A stretch of 64,000 nt of DNA from Emydura subglobosa (GCA_007922225.1 ML679968.1:7804075-7868074), one strand, 5' to 3'; shown: positions 46,096 through 58,466, counted from the stretch's first letter. Program-made: numbers and translations. The notes: generated from the letters alone by a model not told the origin.

Positions 46096-47994
46096 ACCAT
46101 TTTATAGACTGGCTATAAAATACAAGGCCTGTGGTTTTTGCTATGTGTGGGTGTTTTCTACCTGACACGGAACTTTTTTTCTGTCAAATATAAAAGGGAA
46201 TGCTGTATTTACTCCTGCCAACATACTCCCCAGGGCCTCCTAAGCTGCCCAAGGGGTTCCGCTCTTTCATGCTACACAGGGAGGGAGAGCAGGGAATCTT
46301 TGGTTGGGCTGCCCCACCTCCCATCTGCAAACAAGTTCTTTGTGCTTTCAAGGGGTGGTGGCCTTGCCATGGATGTACATTTGGATAACCCAGGATGAGA
46401 TGCCTCCCCATTGACTAGGGCACCTCTGTGCGGAGGGGGTTGATAAAAGGCCAGCTTCTTAGGAAGTGATCAGTTTTGTTTACATTTCTTCTTTTGAAAA
46501 AATCAGTGTTTTCCTCCTCCAGCCCCTGTTAAATATACTGTAGATTTACTGTGTGTCTTTCTTTTGAATAATTTGTTGTACCCCAACATATGCAGTCATG
46601 ATAAATGGGATGTATGTTCATTCTGGTGAATCATAAATGTTTACTTTAAAAAATATATATTTGTTATGGATATTAGAATAGAAAGTACATTTTGCTTCTT
46701 AATAAAATAGTTCATATTCCAAAAAACCCCACATATGAATAATTCAAAATGATTTCAGGCCGTGCTTGGTTTAAAAATTAATTGAGAAGAAATTAGTCCC
46801 ACATGGGAATAGACTGTACGCTGTAATTCTGACTGACAGTGGGATGAAAGACTATGGATTTAATCACGTCATTTTTAAAAGCATTTTATATATGTAAAAA
46901 TGTTCAAATTGCTGGAAGCATATATAACTAAGTTGATCTCTGCTTGCATCTATTAATCAGAGCATACACTGAAGCATCACAAAAAAAGAATTATATTGAG
47001 ATACCAGTCATTAACTACCGATTAACTGTTATAAGGACAAAAATGCATAATACATTGTGCAAAAAAATTCCATTTCAGACCTGAAATAATTTACTATAGA
47101 GATCTGTCTAATGGGCTGTAATGTCAAGCATATTTCCAGTAGCATTAGAGTTACAGTACAGAGGACCAGACAACCAAGCTGTCATCAATATTTATCAAAA
47201 CTACATGCATTCAAGAAAAACAATTTTCAACTTGTTTAACTTTAAATTTCAAAGACTGCTCAAAATGCTGATTTGGATAGGCAAAGGGTCTTGGTATTAC
47301 TTGAAAGGATGAACCTCACCATACTGGGAATGATTTCTTCTGAAATACCACACTCCCTTGGTACCCTAGATTCAAGTTTTACAATCTGGAGAAAAGGATA
47401 CAGACTAAAAATTAGTTTGGGTTAACAGTTTAAAATGAATGGCTGCATTCTTTGGAAGCCAATTTAAAATCCATTCCAAACCCATTTGATACCATATACA
47501 AAAAATATTTCTGTCATACATAGCTGTGTTTTGAAACATCAGCAACATATAAAGTTGTATTATTGCTGTATCAGTATTCCAGTTTCCTCTGACTCACCGT
47601 AAACTGGAATTTTGTAGGGAACAAACTGAAAAACTCTTATTTAAAGAAAAAGAGGAAAAAAACATCAAAAACAAACAAACAAAAACAAACACGGAAGAAC
47701 AGATGGTGTAAATTGGCTTAGTTTTATTGAAATTCTAATTTATGCCAGTCAAGGTTTGGCCCAGATTACCTTGGATTTATGATTGATAATTTTGTTTATT
47801 TGGGCTGAACTACAAATATTATTTTTTACAATTGAGTTATTTCCCTAAACTTTTAAGATTATGCCTGGTGAAGCAGAGCGAAATCAACATCTGTCATGCT
47901 CCATATTTGAATACACTTCTTTTGTGTAAGTGATCTTGTCTCAACCAGCCACTAACTGCTGAGCTCAAGAGATACATTAAAAACATAGTCTAAA
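46096..47994. other. No gene; GC-richer patch at 46200-46450
   Basis: The patch produces overlapping open frames on both strands (46138-46411), none with known similarity. It may be an unclassified repeat. The rest is AT-rich. Confidence 0.35.
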
Positions 47995-48225
47995 GCCAGG
48001 TCTATATTACAAAGTTTTGCTAGTATAGCTATGTTGGTTGTGGGTGTGAAGAGTTGTGTTCCCTGACTGACACAGTTGTGCCAATAGAAGTCCCTACTGT
48101 AGATACAGTTATTCTGACAAAAGTACATTTTTGCTGGTAGAAGCTGCATTCATCCTAGAAGTGCTTTGCTGCTGTAGTATACTGGTAGAGCTGTCTGGCA
48201 AAGCACTCCTAGTCTAGACAAGGCC
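47995..48225 (+). mobile_element. hAT-type MITE, family C
   Basis: The ends are GCCAGGTCTATATTACAAAG and CTAGTCTAGACAAGGCC, which are imperfect inverted repeats. The interior includes AGTTTTGCTAGTATAGCTAT and GTTGTGCCAATAGAAGTCCC, phrases of a non-autonomous hAT family common in turtles. It has no coding. Confidence 0.7.
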
Positions 48226-50299
48226 TCTGTGCAAACACACAAGAAGTTTAATTTCCCAGGCAGTCCAGATAAATGATTAAGCAAGGAAGAAACACATGAA
48301 CTGTAATTCTATTTGTTAAGACAAAACTTTCATCAGTGGAAAAATAACTCATCCAACAATAATATGCAGATAAAAGTGCTTCCCACAAAAAAATGACTTC
48401 AGTGGAAACTGTTGAGTTCTCTGCGCTTTTGAAAATCAAGCCATTTATTTAAGTAAGTATAAATTTAGAAGCCTAATTTTAAACATCAATTTCTGAAAAT
48501 TTTGGACAACATTTTCTAAATTCTGAAGTCTGAACTGAAGTGGGACATCTGATGAAGACCTATCAAATTAGAAGAGGGAGAGAATAAATACCATAAGGTT
48601 GATAGGACTTGGGATAGAAAAGGGAAATGCTGCAAAATATGTACTATCCTTGCTAAGGGAAAGAGAACAAACTATCCTATGTGTACAGACAGAGCACTAT
48701 GTATTGTTTCCACAGCCACCTGTGGCTTTGAGGATATGATTATCCAGCTGCACTACTGTGAGGATTGAGAACGAGGATCACTTAAAGCTGACCTGCAAAA
48801 TGGAAAAAAATTCCTCTGATGATGTATAAGGAAGGCCTGAAAGTTTATTCCCCTGCAAAAAAAAGAAAAAACCACACATTTTTTCCTGTTCTCCTCTCCT
48901 TTCCCCACCACCTTTTATTACATGTGTATTTCAGCTTGCGTCTAACCTGGCAACATTATGATTCCTGGAGATCACAAGTAAATGATGCCATCATAAGACA
49001 CAAAGCATTAAGAGTAAAGCAACAGTGGATTTGGCTAAAAAGTTCATTCCGGTTTTAGAGATATCACAGGTTCTGGTAATGCTCTTTATACTTAAATAGG
49101 GAATACCGAACATTGCAGTTTCCAGCAATATTTCTTATACTTATAATGGGGAATACTGAGGGAACAAGAAATATCTCTAAAACAATAATGATTTGTTAGG
49201 TGTGCCCACTGTATTAAGAGAATGGGGGTTTTTAGTCAGACTGTTTAAAACTCATTTAAGTCCAACTGTATAAAACTATTTTTGACATTTATTTAACTTC
49301 AGTGACTAATTAACATTAACATAATTAAGAGCCTCACTATATTAAGACGACATAGTAAACATCCTCATGCTTCTCAGTGGTCATCCAAACTAGGGGAAGA
49401 TCAGATGCTACTTTCCTGATATTTCTAAGGCAAAAAACAAAATAGAAAAAAAATGAATAAGAAACCTTTCAGGCTCTCTTTAAAGAACATAATGAAGAAC
49501 AAAAAGAAAACTGAAAAAGTACAACCCAATTTTAAAAAATTAATGTACAGGTCACTTTTAATGAGCATCATTAGATAACAGCGTGCTCATTGGAAGTGCA
49601 CGGACAAAGAGTGACTCTTTTTCAAGCTCTCTCCTCACATTAAGAATGTGAAAGGAGCTCAGAAGTGGTGTGTCAGGCCAATATCCATGCCACTGGGACT
49701 TCCCAATTAAGCTTTGCTTTTACCATAAAACTCAAGGCGAAAAATCCCTAAAAGCACTGGGATTGCAGAAATCCAAGAGGAGAGACATCAGACTAGCAGA
49801 TGATTTGCATCAATATAGCAGCAAGTCAAGGCCCACAGGACCCATAACCAGAACAGACAGAACAGACTTCCAAAGAGAGCATATGGCAAAGAACACAATG
49901 AGGAAAAGAAAGATAAGCAGGAAGGAGTAGATCCTGGCTAAGGGGCCAATCAAAAAGACTAAGATGTTTCTAAGACATTTATAGTTCTGCAGCTTTTCAT
50001 TTTATGATTGTTTTATTAGAAGCTGGGTTGGCACATAGACTGTTTTTTATTATATAAGGTGAAAAAAGGGTGAGTTTATTGGATAGGAATCATAGGTTGA
50101 TGTGTTACAAAAGTGCTCTGTGCATAAATGTAAGTTAGTTAATAGATAAGGAATATTCTCTGTCTGCTGGCCAGAGACAGCACAGATGACGTACTCATCC
50201 AAGGTCAAGTTAAGAGATAGAATATGGTTTTTAAAATAGCTCTAATTTGAAATTGTCTGTCCCTAGCATTCTGGTTACCAAATAGGACTGTCAGTTGGA
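48226..50299. other. No gene seen
   Basis: AT-rich DNA without recognised element. The open frame at 49670-49930 is lysine- and arginine-rich because of A-rich sequence and resembles no protein I know. Confidence 0.4.
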
Positions 50300-50800
50300 G
50301 AAACCTCACCTGGTAGCAGGGACTTCCCTAGGATAGGGCAGATCAGGGGCAGGGGGATCAGAGCCCCTGTGAAGGGTCAGCCTGGCACCACTCCCCAGCC
50401 GAGGCAGTAAGGCCACCCCATCCGAGCCAGCACCAGGCTGCGGGACTGGAGTTGGAGAGCCAGGCGCCATGCGGTGGGTAAGTGGGGGGAGGCGAAGTCC
50501 AGCCAGAGCCAGACTCTGCCGCCCCATGCAGGAGGAGGTAAGTGACACGTCCCCACCCAATGCAGATATAGGCCCCTCCTTCCCCGGGGCAGCTGGGTGT
50601 CAGCACCGTCTTGTGGGAACCGGGAACTCCTCCTGTCCTGCACGGGGGGAGAGGAGGCGCAAGTCCTGGGGGGGCCCCAAATGCAGGCTTGGCCTCCAGG
50701 CATCAGAGAGTCAGGGTATGTTACTGGAGCCAGGTGGGGGGCCTACACAGTGCGCTTTGCCCCGCGGCCTGCATCCCTCTAGGGACGCCCTGCCTGGTAG
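50300..50800. other. GC-rich, CpG-containing patch
   Basis: The patch stands out from AT-rich flanks, with CpG dinucleotides spread through it and runs of G and C. Open frames overlap on both strands (for example 50469-50822), as expected in GC-rich sequence where stops are rare. GCAGGAGGAGGTAAGTGA at 50528-50545 looks like a 5' splice site, but no credible exon precedes it. It is either a GC-rich repeat or a small CpG-island-like promoter. Confidence 0.35.
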
Positions 50801-51353
50801 AGGGATTAGAGCTAGCTATTAGAGTTAGTTACATTTTGTTAATTTTGAAAGTGAGAATTTGATAACAGTCAAATGAAAATGTAATGTAATACTGAAATGT
50901 AATAATGACAATAACTTTGTCTACAAGGAGTTATGGTGTCTGAACAAAATGTGATTTAGATTAATAATAGTCCATTAACTCCAGTATTGTACCTTAACTA
51001 TCAGAGGCTTGAGTCATCCCAAGAAGCAAAGAGTGAGTATAAACTTAAGAAAATGCATTCAGATAGTTTCTTTTTATAAACGTGAAAGAGAAAATGCATT
51101 AACCAATGCCTAGTTCAGGCAAGATGTTTATGAAAACAGTAGTATCATAACAGAGATTTTTTGCATTACAGGAGTTAGTCAAAAGCTACTAAGTACTTTT
51201 TGTTGGGAATTTTAATCTCTTGCAGCACCACTTAAAGGGGCTAAATACATTGCAGAGAGAATAGAAGTTGCTGAGTTATGCTTCAGTACTTAGTAGAAGC
51301 TCAGAAGCTGTCCAGAATGAGCTGAGCTAGGTGCACTCCCGGTTACTCTGAGG

Positions 51354-51650
51354 TAGGGAGACCATATTTACTGAAGGGAAAATGGGACACCCCGCAGGGC
51401 TGGCCTGAGCCGCTTGCCCGAGCCTTCTCCGCCTCCCTCCTTCCCCCCCACACAGGGCGGGCCCAAGTTGTTTGACTGAACCCTGCCCCTCCCCTGGTTG
51501 GTGTCGCCACTCATCTGAGTCCTACCCCTGTGCAAGGCTGGCTGGCGTCTCTGTCCCCCACCCCCTCGCATGCTCCTTCACTCCCAGCTAGGGGGTCGCA
51601 CTGCACTTTTTTGGCAAAACTGGGCATTTGTCCCATTTGATTTTGCCTGG
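51354..51650. repeat. Unclassified repeat, 'GGGACA' type
   Basis: The left edge GGGAGACCATATTTACTGAA and the right edge GGGCATTTGTCCCATTTG bracket a GC-rich centre. They resemble a widespread turtle repeat that typically starts with 'ggtgaccaga' and contains 'gggaca'. A related piece may lie at 63607-63670. Confidence 0.4.
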
Positions 51651-52124
51651 ACTAACCCACCATCATCCACTGCATAATTATGGTCCTAAATTTTATTTTG
51701 GAAGCAGAATTTTGAAGCCATCTTTATACAGCATCACTGAGATTTTCAGATGCAAAGAGCAAGTTAGCTTTAAACCACCGTTTTACTCTTGTGATTCTGA
51801 GCCAGCTGTGCATACACCCAATCCTCTGGCATAAATTATAGTAGCCTGAGGGCTGTTCAAACATGCAGTGGTTGCTAAACCACCAAGAGCTTTCATGGCA
51901 GACATGGATCGCTTGGGGATAGCTATAACCCTTTTCTTCTTGACCACATGCTAGACAGACAGCTGAAGGTGTGTAGTCAAAGGAGTTGCATTGAGGCCAC
52001 TGGAGGATTCCCCTACACATTAGGGTTGTTTGCACCATGGGGGCACCGTACTGCAGCCACAGTACCCAAAAGAATCTGGTCCATTATCTTTTCAGTCAAA
52101 AGAGCCCATCACTGGCTATTTTTG
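51651..52124. other. No feature seen
   Basis: No recognised element or coding similarity. Confidence 0.35.
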
Positions 52125-52245
52125 AATCAAGAATAGGTGTGTTCTATTTGAAACAGGGATTATTTGGGGGAAATTATATGGTCAGTGTTATACGGAAGGT
52201 CAGACTAGATGATCACAGTGGTCCTCCCTTCTGGCCTTGCAATCT
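52125..52245 (+). mobile_element. CR1 LINE 3' end
   Basis: ATGGTCAGTGTTATACGGAA, GGTCAGACTAGATGATCACA and GTGGTCCTCCCTTCTGGCC followed by TTGCAATCTAT match the plus-strand CR1 3' end. It is a short, 5'-truncated copy. Confidence 0.8.
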
Positions 52246-53174
52246 ATTCAAAACTCTAGGAAAAGGAGGAGGAGGGGGGCATTGTATCTGACTTTTAGCA
52301 GTCAATTAAGGTCTTTTCTGAGATATTATCTTTTTATTCGGTGTTAGACTCTAGCACAATAGGATCCTGGTCCACTTAGATAACATGGCAATACAAATAT
52401 ACACATAATAATAGTTAAAAGTAAAGTAATATTTTGGTTTAGGATTGGAATTCTTTCATTTTGCTGTTGCTAGTATCTATATAACCAAAAATGATACATT
52501 TAAAAAAATACACTGCAATAAAGAATAAATATGTAACTGGGAAAGGGGGAGGCCTACACAAACCTTTCTATAAATTCTCCTATTTCACAAGATAGAACAG
52601 ATTGCTTTTCTCTCATATGAATATATATTTCTTTCCCTCATCAGGCTGGATCCCTTTTTTGAACTTCACACATTTTTATGTTCTTGGACCCTGACTGCAT
52701 ATACGGAGGTTTCCCATCAGAGCGTCAGTGCCATGTGGTGTGGATCAGGTTGCAATTTCGGGAATGAAGAAGCATAGAAATTAGTGAGAAATCTGAAAGC
52801 ATTTAGTCAAAATGAAAGATGTGGTCAATGTGGAAATATTTGTGGAGGGGATGTAATGCCATTTGAGAAGTAACATTCAGATGATACCAGACATTTTATT
52901 CCTAGTTTGGATTCCATATTTTCATTTAGTCTGAATAACAAATATCTCAACAGCATACTTTTACACTGTGGAATAATACCTGACTGATCTGCCATATTCA
53001 CCAAGCAGCACAATGGCTTAGGGTCTGATGCTGTTAGGTGCTGAGAACCTCCAGCAAGGTCACTGGCTGTGTGAGGTTGATGAGAGATGAAATCAGCACC
53101 ATGCAGGCTAAGCATTTTAATGGGACTTACAGGGCATTTCTGTACAAGTCCTGAACACAGCAGGAGAAAACAAT
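52246..53174. other. No gene seen
   Basis: AT-rich. The minus-strand frame of 153 codons at 52825-53286 has no known domain and partly overlaps the palindromic repeat at 53175. Confidence 0.35.
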
Positions 53175-53268
53175 GGGCCAGCTTCTCAGGTAGTGTAAAC
53201 AGGCCAAGCTCCATTGACTTCATTGTCTCTTCATTCTCTGAGTTATACCACCTGAGAATCTGGCTCAG
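53175..53268. repeat. Small palindromic repeat
   Basis: GGGCCAGCTTCTCAGGTAGT at the left and ACCACCTGAGAATCTGGCTC at the right are imperfect inverted repeats around CCATTGACTTCATTG. It is of the same general class as 36054-36163. Confidence 0.55.
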
Positions 53269-53699
53269 TAGCATATGATGAGACACTTTTCTTTTAACCA
53301 GTGGGGCTCTCTACAAGGCATTAGTCCATTTATTTTATAGTAAACATGTTATTTGAACTGGTATACTCCAGATACCAGATATGAGGGGAAATAAACAATC
53401 TTCCATTATTAACAATACACCATTAATAATGGGTTGTACATGGGACTACTACAATTAATAAATAATTCTGATTCTCTGATTTGGCTCATTGCTTGCTGTG
53501 TGTTACTGCAGCTGGATAGTTTTAAAGTGTCCCATGAAAGTCTGCATTGCCACATAATAGGCTTGGTTGTTGCTTTCTATGTATTCCTGCAATTTCTGTA
53601 TTTCTATCAGGGAAAAGGGCTTATTTTCTGTTCAGTTGCCATATTTTCAAACTGCAAGTTTGCTCAGGATAAGAAATCAGCTGTGTACATCTCAGTTGC

Positions 53700-53945
53700 T
53701 TTTGTGTAGAGCACATTTAAATTGTAGCATTGCCATTTCAGTAGCATGTGCTGAAGGTGTTTGGGGGCTGCTAGAAGTACCTTTCTAAAATGCTCTCTTG
53801 TGATTTATGGTCACCTTCTGCTTGAACATATTGGTTGAACTTTTCATATGTGACTACTATTGTAAGACATTCCTTTTCCATTCAGATATATCTTTGTTCT
53901 GTTGGCAATAGTAACCTTTATGTGAAAGCTACAAGTCATACCTTT
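53700..53945 (-). pseudogene. Gypsy RNase H fragment
   Basis: The minus-strand translation contains EKECLTIVVTYEKFNQYVQ (family form EKE-LAIVFA-EKF-QY-YG), DHKSQESILER (family DHKPLE-I), and, in shifted frames, LQHMLLKW-like sequence and KATEMYTADFLS (family K-G-EMYIADTLSRA). The catalytic DAS motif before EKE is not identifiable. Stops interrupt it. Confidence 0.75.
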
Positions 53946-54239
53946 GTAGGAGCGATGCCCCAGCCCAGCTGTATCACATTTTATGGCTGTCACTTCATCC
54001 ACTTCATAATATTTCAGGATGTACCAGTTCCTTGGTTCTCATCACACACAAATAGTACCAAATAGTTGAGAATGTAGCAGTTCCTTGGTACATGTGATGA
54101 CTGCGTTATGCTGAGGTAACCATGTCCATACTGCATCTGTGAGCAGTAGTCACCTCGGGGTTTGCACACATCCGAGAAGCTTGGAAGAAATTTGATCAGA
54201 TTGTTTACAGATCCTAAGAGTTTCTAAACTGACTCAATG

Positions 54240-54800
54240 TGAACATCTGCTGTATTGATTTTACCTCTTTGTGGTCAGATTGCAGGCCTGGGGTCAGCAA
54301 GTGTCTCACATATAGTGCTGCAGTCTATTGCAATTTCATCTTGTTTTTATTTAATTTTAGATTTATTTTCCTGTCTCTTTCCAGCTGATTGTGATCGGCC
54401 ACACTTCGGTTATGCTGTCTCTGCATCCACACACCAGCATGTCGTCACCTATGATACTGATCCCTGAGATTCCTGTTAGTACATCTCTGTGATGGCGCTA
54501 GTCTGAGTCCAAACAGCATTCTCAACTATTTGCATCTACTTGCTGGTCCAAAATGCGGTGACATATATGCTTTCCTTATCTAGTAGCACTTGCCAAAATC
54601 CATCTTTGCCAACAAATACTGAGAATATTTTGGTTTTTGCCAAGTCAGTAATATTTCACCCATTGTAGGCATTTGGTAGTCAGCTCTTTTTCTTGCTTTG
54701 TTTAAGTTGTTTGGGCCTGTGCAAATGTGCAGCTAGCCTGGCTTCTCGATGGATATCATGCTGCTTATCCAACTTGTGGGCTCTGCGACTTTAACAATGT
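54240..54800 (-). pseudogene. Gypsy reverse transcriptase fragment
   Basis: In minus-strand order: EPTSWISSMISIEKPG (family V-PT-WVSS-V-V-KP), NKARKRADYQMPTMGEIL (family LNKAI-RE-YPLPT-EEIL), AKMDFGKCY (family LD---GFWQI), then FGPAS and FGLRLAPS (family FG-YR--RLPFG---AP), and finally a GDDMLV remnant of YVDDILV and KINLKLNKNKMKL. Many frameshifts are present. The YVDD site survives only in part. Confidence 0.8.
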
Positions 54801-55441
54801 TGCCTTATTTTTCCATTTGCTTTATTGTTGCCATTATTTTTTGTCTAATGGAATGGCTACTCTATGAGGCAGATATAGCGCTAGCTGAATTGTTTGTATC
54901 TATTTCCAGGTGTAACATGCCTGGAAGACATCCTATCCCTTCGAGCACATATTGATAATCTTAAAGCAGCTTTGCTGCAGGGATGCCGCAGTGCATTGTC
55001 TGCTCTGGTTACGTTTTTTTTATTTTGCTTACGTGTCTATTGTATAAATTGTCCTCAGTTTAGTGTCAGTAGCTTCAGAAATTCATTTATTTTATCTGAA
55101 AGCAGTGGCTCCTGTGTTTTGTGCCAGCTGAAGTTTCAGCTTGTATTCTTGCCCTTGATACTCTATAATTTACATTGTTTTAGCGGTATTATGATTGTGC
55201 CATTATATAATATTAATTTGCTTTGCTTGGCTGCAATTTTGCTTTCTTCTTTTGCATAATGTTGTCTCTTTGTAGCTTAGAAAATTAACTGATGCTCAAC
55301 TGTCTATTTCACATTCATTTCCCTGTTGGTTTGATTGCCTCTCTGCCTTGCCTTGTCTTTGCATCTTGTGCTAGTCTGAGCTTTAAAAAACAGATATTTT
55401 TGCTGTCTTACACTGTCTTCATGTCATTTCTGTGCAAAATC

Positions 55442-55960
55442 TCATCCTCTGAGTCTCTGTTTCCACAGTATGGTGCATTTTTTTCTTTGCTTTTTTTTGT
55501 CTGCAAGCTTTACATAATGATATCTCTTGTATGTTGCCCCATAAGTGGGGCATTTTCCATTATCATGTTTTTCTCCACAGTACCCACAGATCCTCCTTTG
55601 CATATTGTTTGTCTCCACTGCTTTGTATTTGTGCATTTTCTTTGCTCAGATTTTGTAGTATTTTTCTTTATGTTTTCATGCTTTCCCTGTGCTACTTGGT
55701 GAATTAGCTCTGTGTCTGTTCCACCTGTCCTTCGTATTTGGATGTGAGCTTGTTCACTTTCTCTGCATATGTCTATGGCTTGTGATAGTGGTAGTCTGTG
55801 CTTTCCGTATTCTCATCCAAACTCATCTTTAATCCTATTACTAATCTATCACAAATTATTTAATCTTTTAAAATTTGATATTATAGTGTTCATAATTACA
55901 ATTGTTGAAAAAATAACTGATGTCTGGCATATTTGTGCGTTGAAAATGCTTCAATAGCAC
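55442..55960 (-). pseudogene. Gypsy gag C-terminus with zinc knuckle
   Basis: The 64-residue frame at 55442-55636 has CGYCGEKHDNGKCPTYG: Cys17, Cys20, His24 and Cys29 form a CX2CX3HX4C knuckle that binds nucleic acid in gag proteins. A second knuckle that usually follows is lost (TYKRYHYVK). Upstream, in other frames, I read GIKDEF and AIDICRESEQAH, matching the gag block VCGI-DE----LL-----TL--AI-ICR-SE. Further upstream, up to about 56230, DKKEKQIKSSH-like text may be the gag N-terminal region. Confidence 0.75.
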
Positions 55961-56230
55961 ATCTAGGATTTTCATAGGTCCTCCCACAGCTGTTCAATCA
56001 TGTGGCAGCCTTTGCCCATTACAGCTAATAGTGTGGCTGCTCTTAATTTGTTTTTCTTTTTATCCAGCTCTGATGTAATTTCGTAGTTTTCCCATTATAA
56101 GCTAAGGAATATCCAGTAAATTGTTGAACACATCCCTTTTCATGTCCCATTGCTCTGGGAAAGGAATCTAGTATGCTGCCATGTTTATTGCTTTCTCTCT
56201 CTCCCCTCCCCCATGTGCCCCCTTCATATT

Positions 56231-56670
56231 CGTAGTTTCTGTTTTCACATACTTGCAAGAGTCAGCTCACTTCTAACATCATTTTTGGTGTGCTTGTATA
56301 AAAAGAGAGAACCACAACAATGCAACATTCAAGCTTTATTCCTCCCTTCACATATGCAGTCCTGTCTCCTCAAGCACTTTGAAAGTAGAGTTCCCTAAGA
56401 AGTCCCTAGATATTACCCTATACAAAAATATATTATAGGGCCCCTTGCTGGGAAGCTATTTATTATAACTGCACAGAGAGGCATATGGCCCATAGGCCCT
56501 GTGGACAAAGAATGTAGGGTCTTACTCTGGATGGTATCTAATTATCTAAATTCATATTAGCGACTACTGGAGTTGAGAGCTCACAGCACTTTATGCGGAG
56601 TCTGGCACTTTACAGATTGAGGGCCTCATTAAGTTCCCATTGAAGTCAATGGCAGTCTCTTCATTTACTT
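56231..56670. other. No feature seen
   Basis: No recognised element, apart from a CCCATTGAAGTCAATGG palindrome at about 56637-56653. Confidence 0.35.
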
Positions 56671-56940
56671 CAGACCCTGTCTATACTTACCTCTGAGATT
56701 TGGTGACACTCGACGGGAGTTACGCAAGCTACACAAAAAACTTGCGTATCTCCTGTTGACTTCTCTGCTTCTCTTCTGCGCGCCGTCTTCATTGCACTTG
56801 CAGTGCTACGCCACTTGTGAAGGTGGTCTAAGTACATTGATTTCTGGATCAACTGAGCGGGTCTTCATTGACCGCTCAGTCGATCCAGAGAAATCGATCT
56901 GACAGTGGCGACTTTGCCGCCGTCAGTGTAGCTGTAGCCT
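56671..56940 (-). mobile_element. MITE family A copy, reverse orientation
   Basis: It begins CAGACCCTGTCTATACTTAC and ends GTCAGTGTAGCTGTAGCC. GACGGGAGTTACGCAAGC, GCAGTGCTACGCCACTTGTG and GATCAACTGAGCGGGTC match the other three copies, here reversed. It has no coding. Confidence 0.75.
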
Positions 56941-57490
56941 TATTGAGAATTGTATCAAACCCTCAAAGCCAAAGGCCCAGTCTTTCAACCTTTACTCTTG
57001 TGAGTGATCCTTACTTATGTACTCTGTATTTGATCCTTGAATGTAGCTATTCCCATGAGTAGCTGTGGTAAGACTGAGACTATGGTTTCCATACATTTTA
57101 ATCTTAGCGTGGTATAAATATTTTAAAAAGGATTTGAAGAGCAGATCCTCAGCTGTTGTAAATTGTCATAGTAAAGTGAATGGATCAATAATGATTTCAC
57201 TCCTGCTGAGGATCTGTCCATCAGACTCAATTGTTATTGAATTAATACTTACAGTGATACTGTATGTGTGTGCACATGTGCATATAGCATATCTGGATGT
57301 TTCATTAAAACTGAAAATCCAAAATTGCAAAATAAATAATGAAGCAATATGCTGCAGAACCTGGACTATGGAAAAAAAGAATTTAATTCAAATTGAAGTA
57401 TTTCCCATTATTTGAGTAGTTATGATTTGTGAAAGAACTCTCACCATTGTGAATGAGGCAACACAAAATACTAAAGAATTGTAGAGATAG
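56941..57490. other. No feature seen
   Basis: AT-rich sequence with no recognised element. Confidence 0.4.
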
Positions 57491-57615
57491 GGTGGAATTT
57501 TCAAAAACACTCAGCATTGGCCTAACTCTGCTTCCATTAAAGTCAGTGATAAAACCCTCACAACTTCAATGGCAGTGTAGAGTTAGGTCAACACTGAGCC
57601 ATTTTGAAAAGCCCA
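57491..57615. repeat. Small palindromic repeat
   Basis: GGTGGAATTTTCAAAAACAC with CAGCATTGGCCTAACTCTGC on the left is an imperfect inverted repeat of TAGAGTTAGGTCAACACTGA and CCATTTTGAAAAGCCC on the right. Confidence 0.6.
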
Positions 57616-58466
57616 ACTGCAGTGTTTACTATTTGACAGCAAATATGTGAAGGGCCAGACCCTATCTAAATTCTTTGAAGAAATACAAAGGTAAAAGCAG
57701 AGTGCTAGGAAAGATGGCTCAGGCTGCAGTGAATTATGGGAAAACATTGATTAACATAACTCCACTTTACCCAAGCTAACTGGAGTTGCACACCACAGTA
57801 TATGTGCTAGAGGCTTCATCACACACACTGGTTGGCCAATATCGCCTTAAATGTCGTATTTTGGCTTTCTTGAATGCTGACATGCTAATGTGCTAGTGAT
57901 GCCCGGGCACAGCAGCTCCTTTTTCCCCTATGCAACATCCAGTAAACTTAAGAATTAAACATATGAAAATGTATATTACAAAAGAAAGTGTACTATATAT
58001 GAAATTTCTGTCCCATGGCACCTATTTAAATAGATGTGCCATACATGCTAATTTGATAAATATTTGCTGCTAAGGCGACTTTGATGCAGGGCCATTTGAT
58101 TTATAGCTAAATAAAAGTCCTAAAGTGTTTCAGATATCCTGAATCATGCTAATTCCAGTTCTGCTTATTTTGTGAAATTTGCTCCATTCATAGAAAACCT
58201 GAGGCTCAGATTTTAAAAACCGCTTGACATTGGCTTAGATATCGTTCCACTAAGATCAATAGTAAAGATCGTTCCACTAAGATCCCATTGGCTTCAACTG
58301 AAGCTGAGTTAGACCAATGGTGTGTGCTTTTGACAATTCATCTTGAATATTTGGGTCCAGTGCAGGTGGAGTGAGGGGCTGGTGAATCCATCCCCCAACC
58401 TACAGTCAGAGTACAGGCCCTCCAGGCAGCCCTCAGGACTGCTATGTCTGCATCCCAGGCCCCAAA
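57616..58466. other. No gene; a partial palindromic repeat and short duplication
   Basis: GAGGCTCAGATTTTAAAAAC at 58201 and CAACTGAAGCTGAGTTAGAC at 58296 resemble the palindromic repeat above. ATCGTTCCACTAAGATC is repeated at 58242 and 58268. Confidence 0.4.

Larger units (their letters stand above)
53430..56230 (-). mobile_element. Ty3/gypsy retrotransposon remnant
   Basis: Read on the minus strand, the order is gag, zinc knuckle, protease region, RT and RNase H. Each part is recognisable but broken by stops and frameshifts. No integrase, chromodomain or LTR is visible: the 3' side stops near 53430 and the 5' side near 56230. The plus-strand frames here (for example at 54894 and 55292), rich in Phe, Cys and Leu, are antisense by-products of A-rich coding DNA. 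The gag and RT wording fits the vertebrate gypsy type with a CX2CX3HX4C knuckle; I do not name a lineage. Confidence 0.8.

Noticed and set aside
49670..49930. Lys/Arg-rich frame of 86 codons
   Set aside because: Composition follows from A-rich DNA, and no motif is present.
50306..50862. Overlapping frames of 60-117 codons on both strands
   Set aside because: GC-rich sequence has few stops. Frames overlap on both strands and show Gly, Pro and Arg bias without any domain.
52825..53286. Minus-strand frame of 153 codons
   Set aside because: No recognisable domain, and it overlaps a palindromic repeat. I could not support a gene.
54749..55702. Plus-strand frames rich in Phe, Cys and Leu, like membrane proteins
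   Set aside because: The minus strand carries gypsy gag and pol remains. The hydrophobic residues arise from reading A-rich coding DNA backwards.
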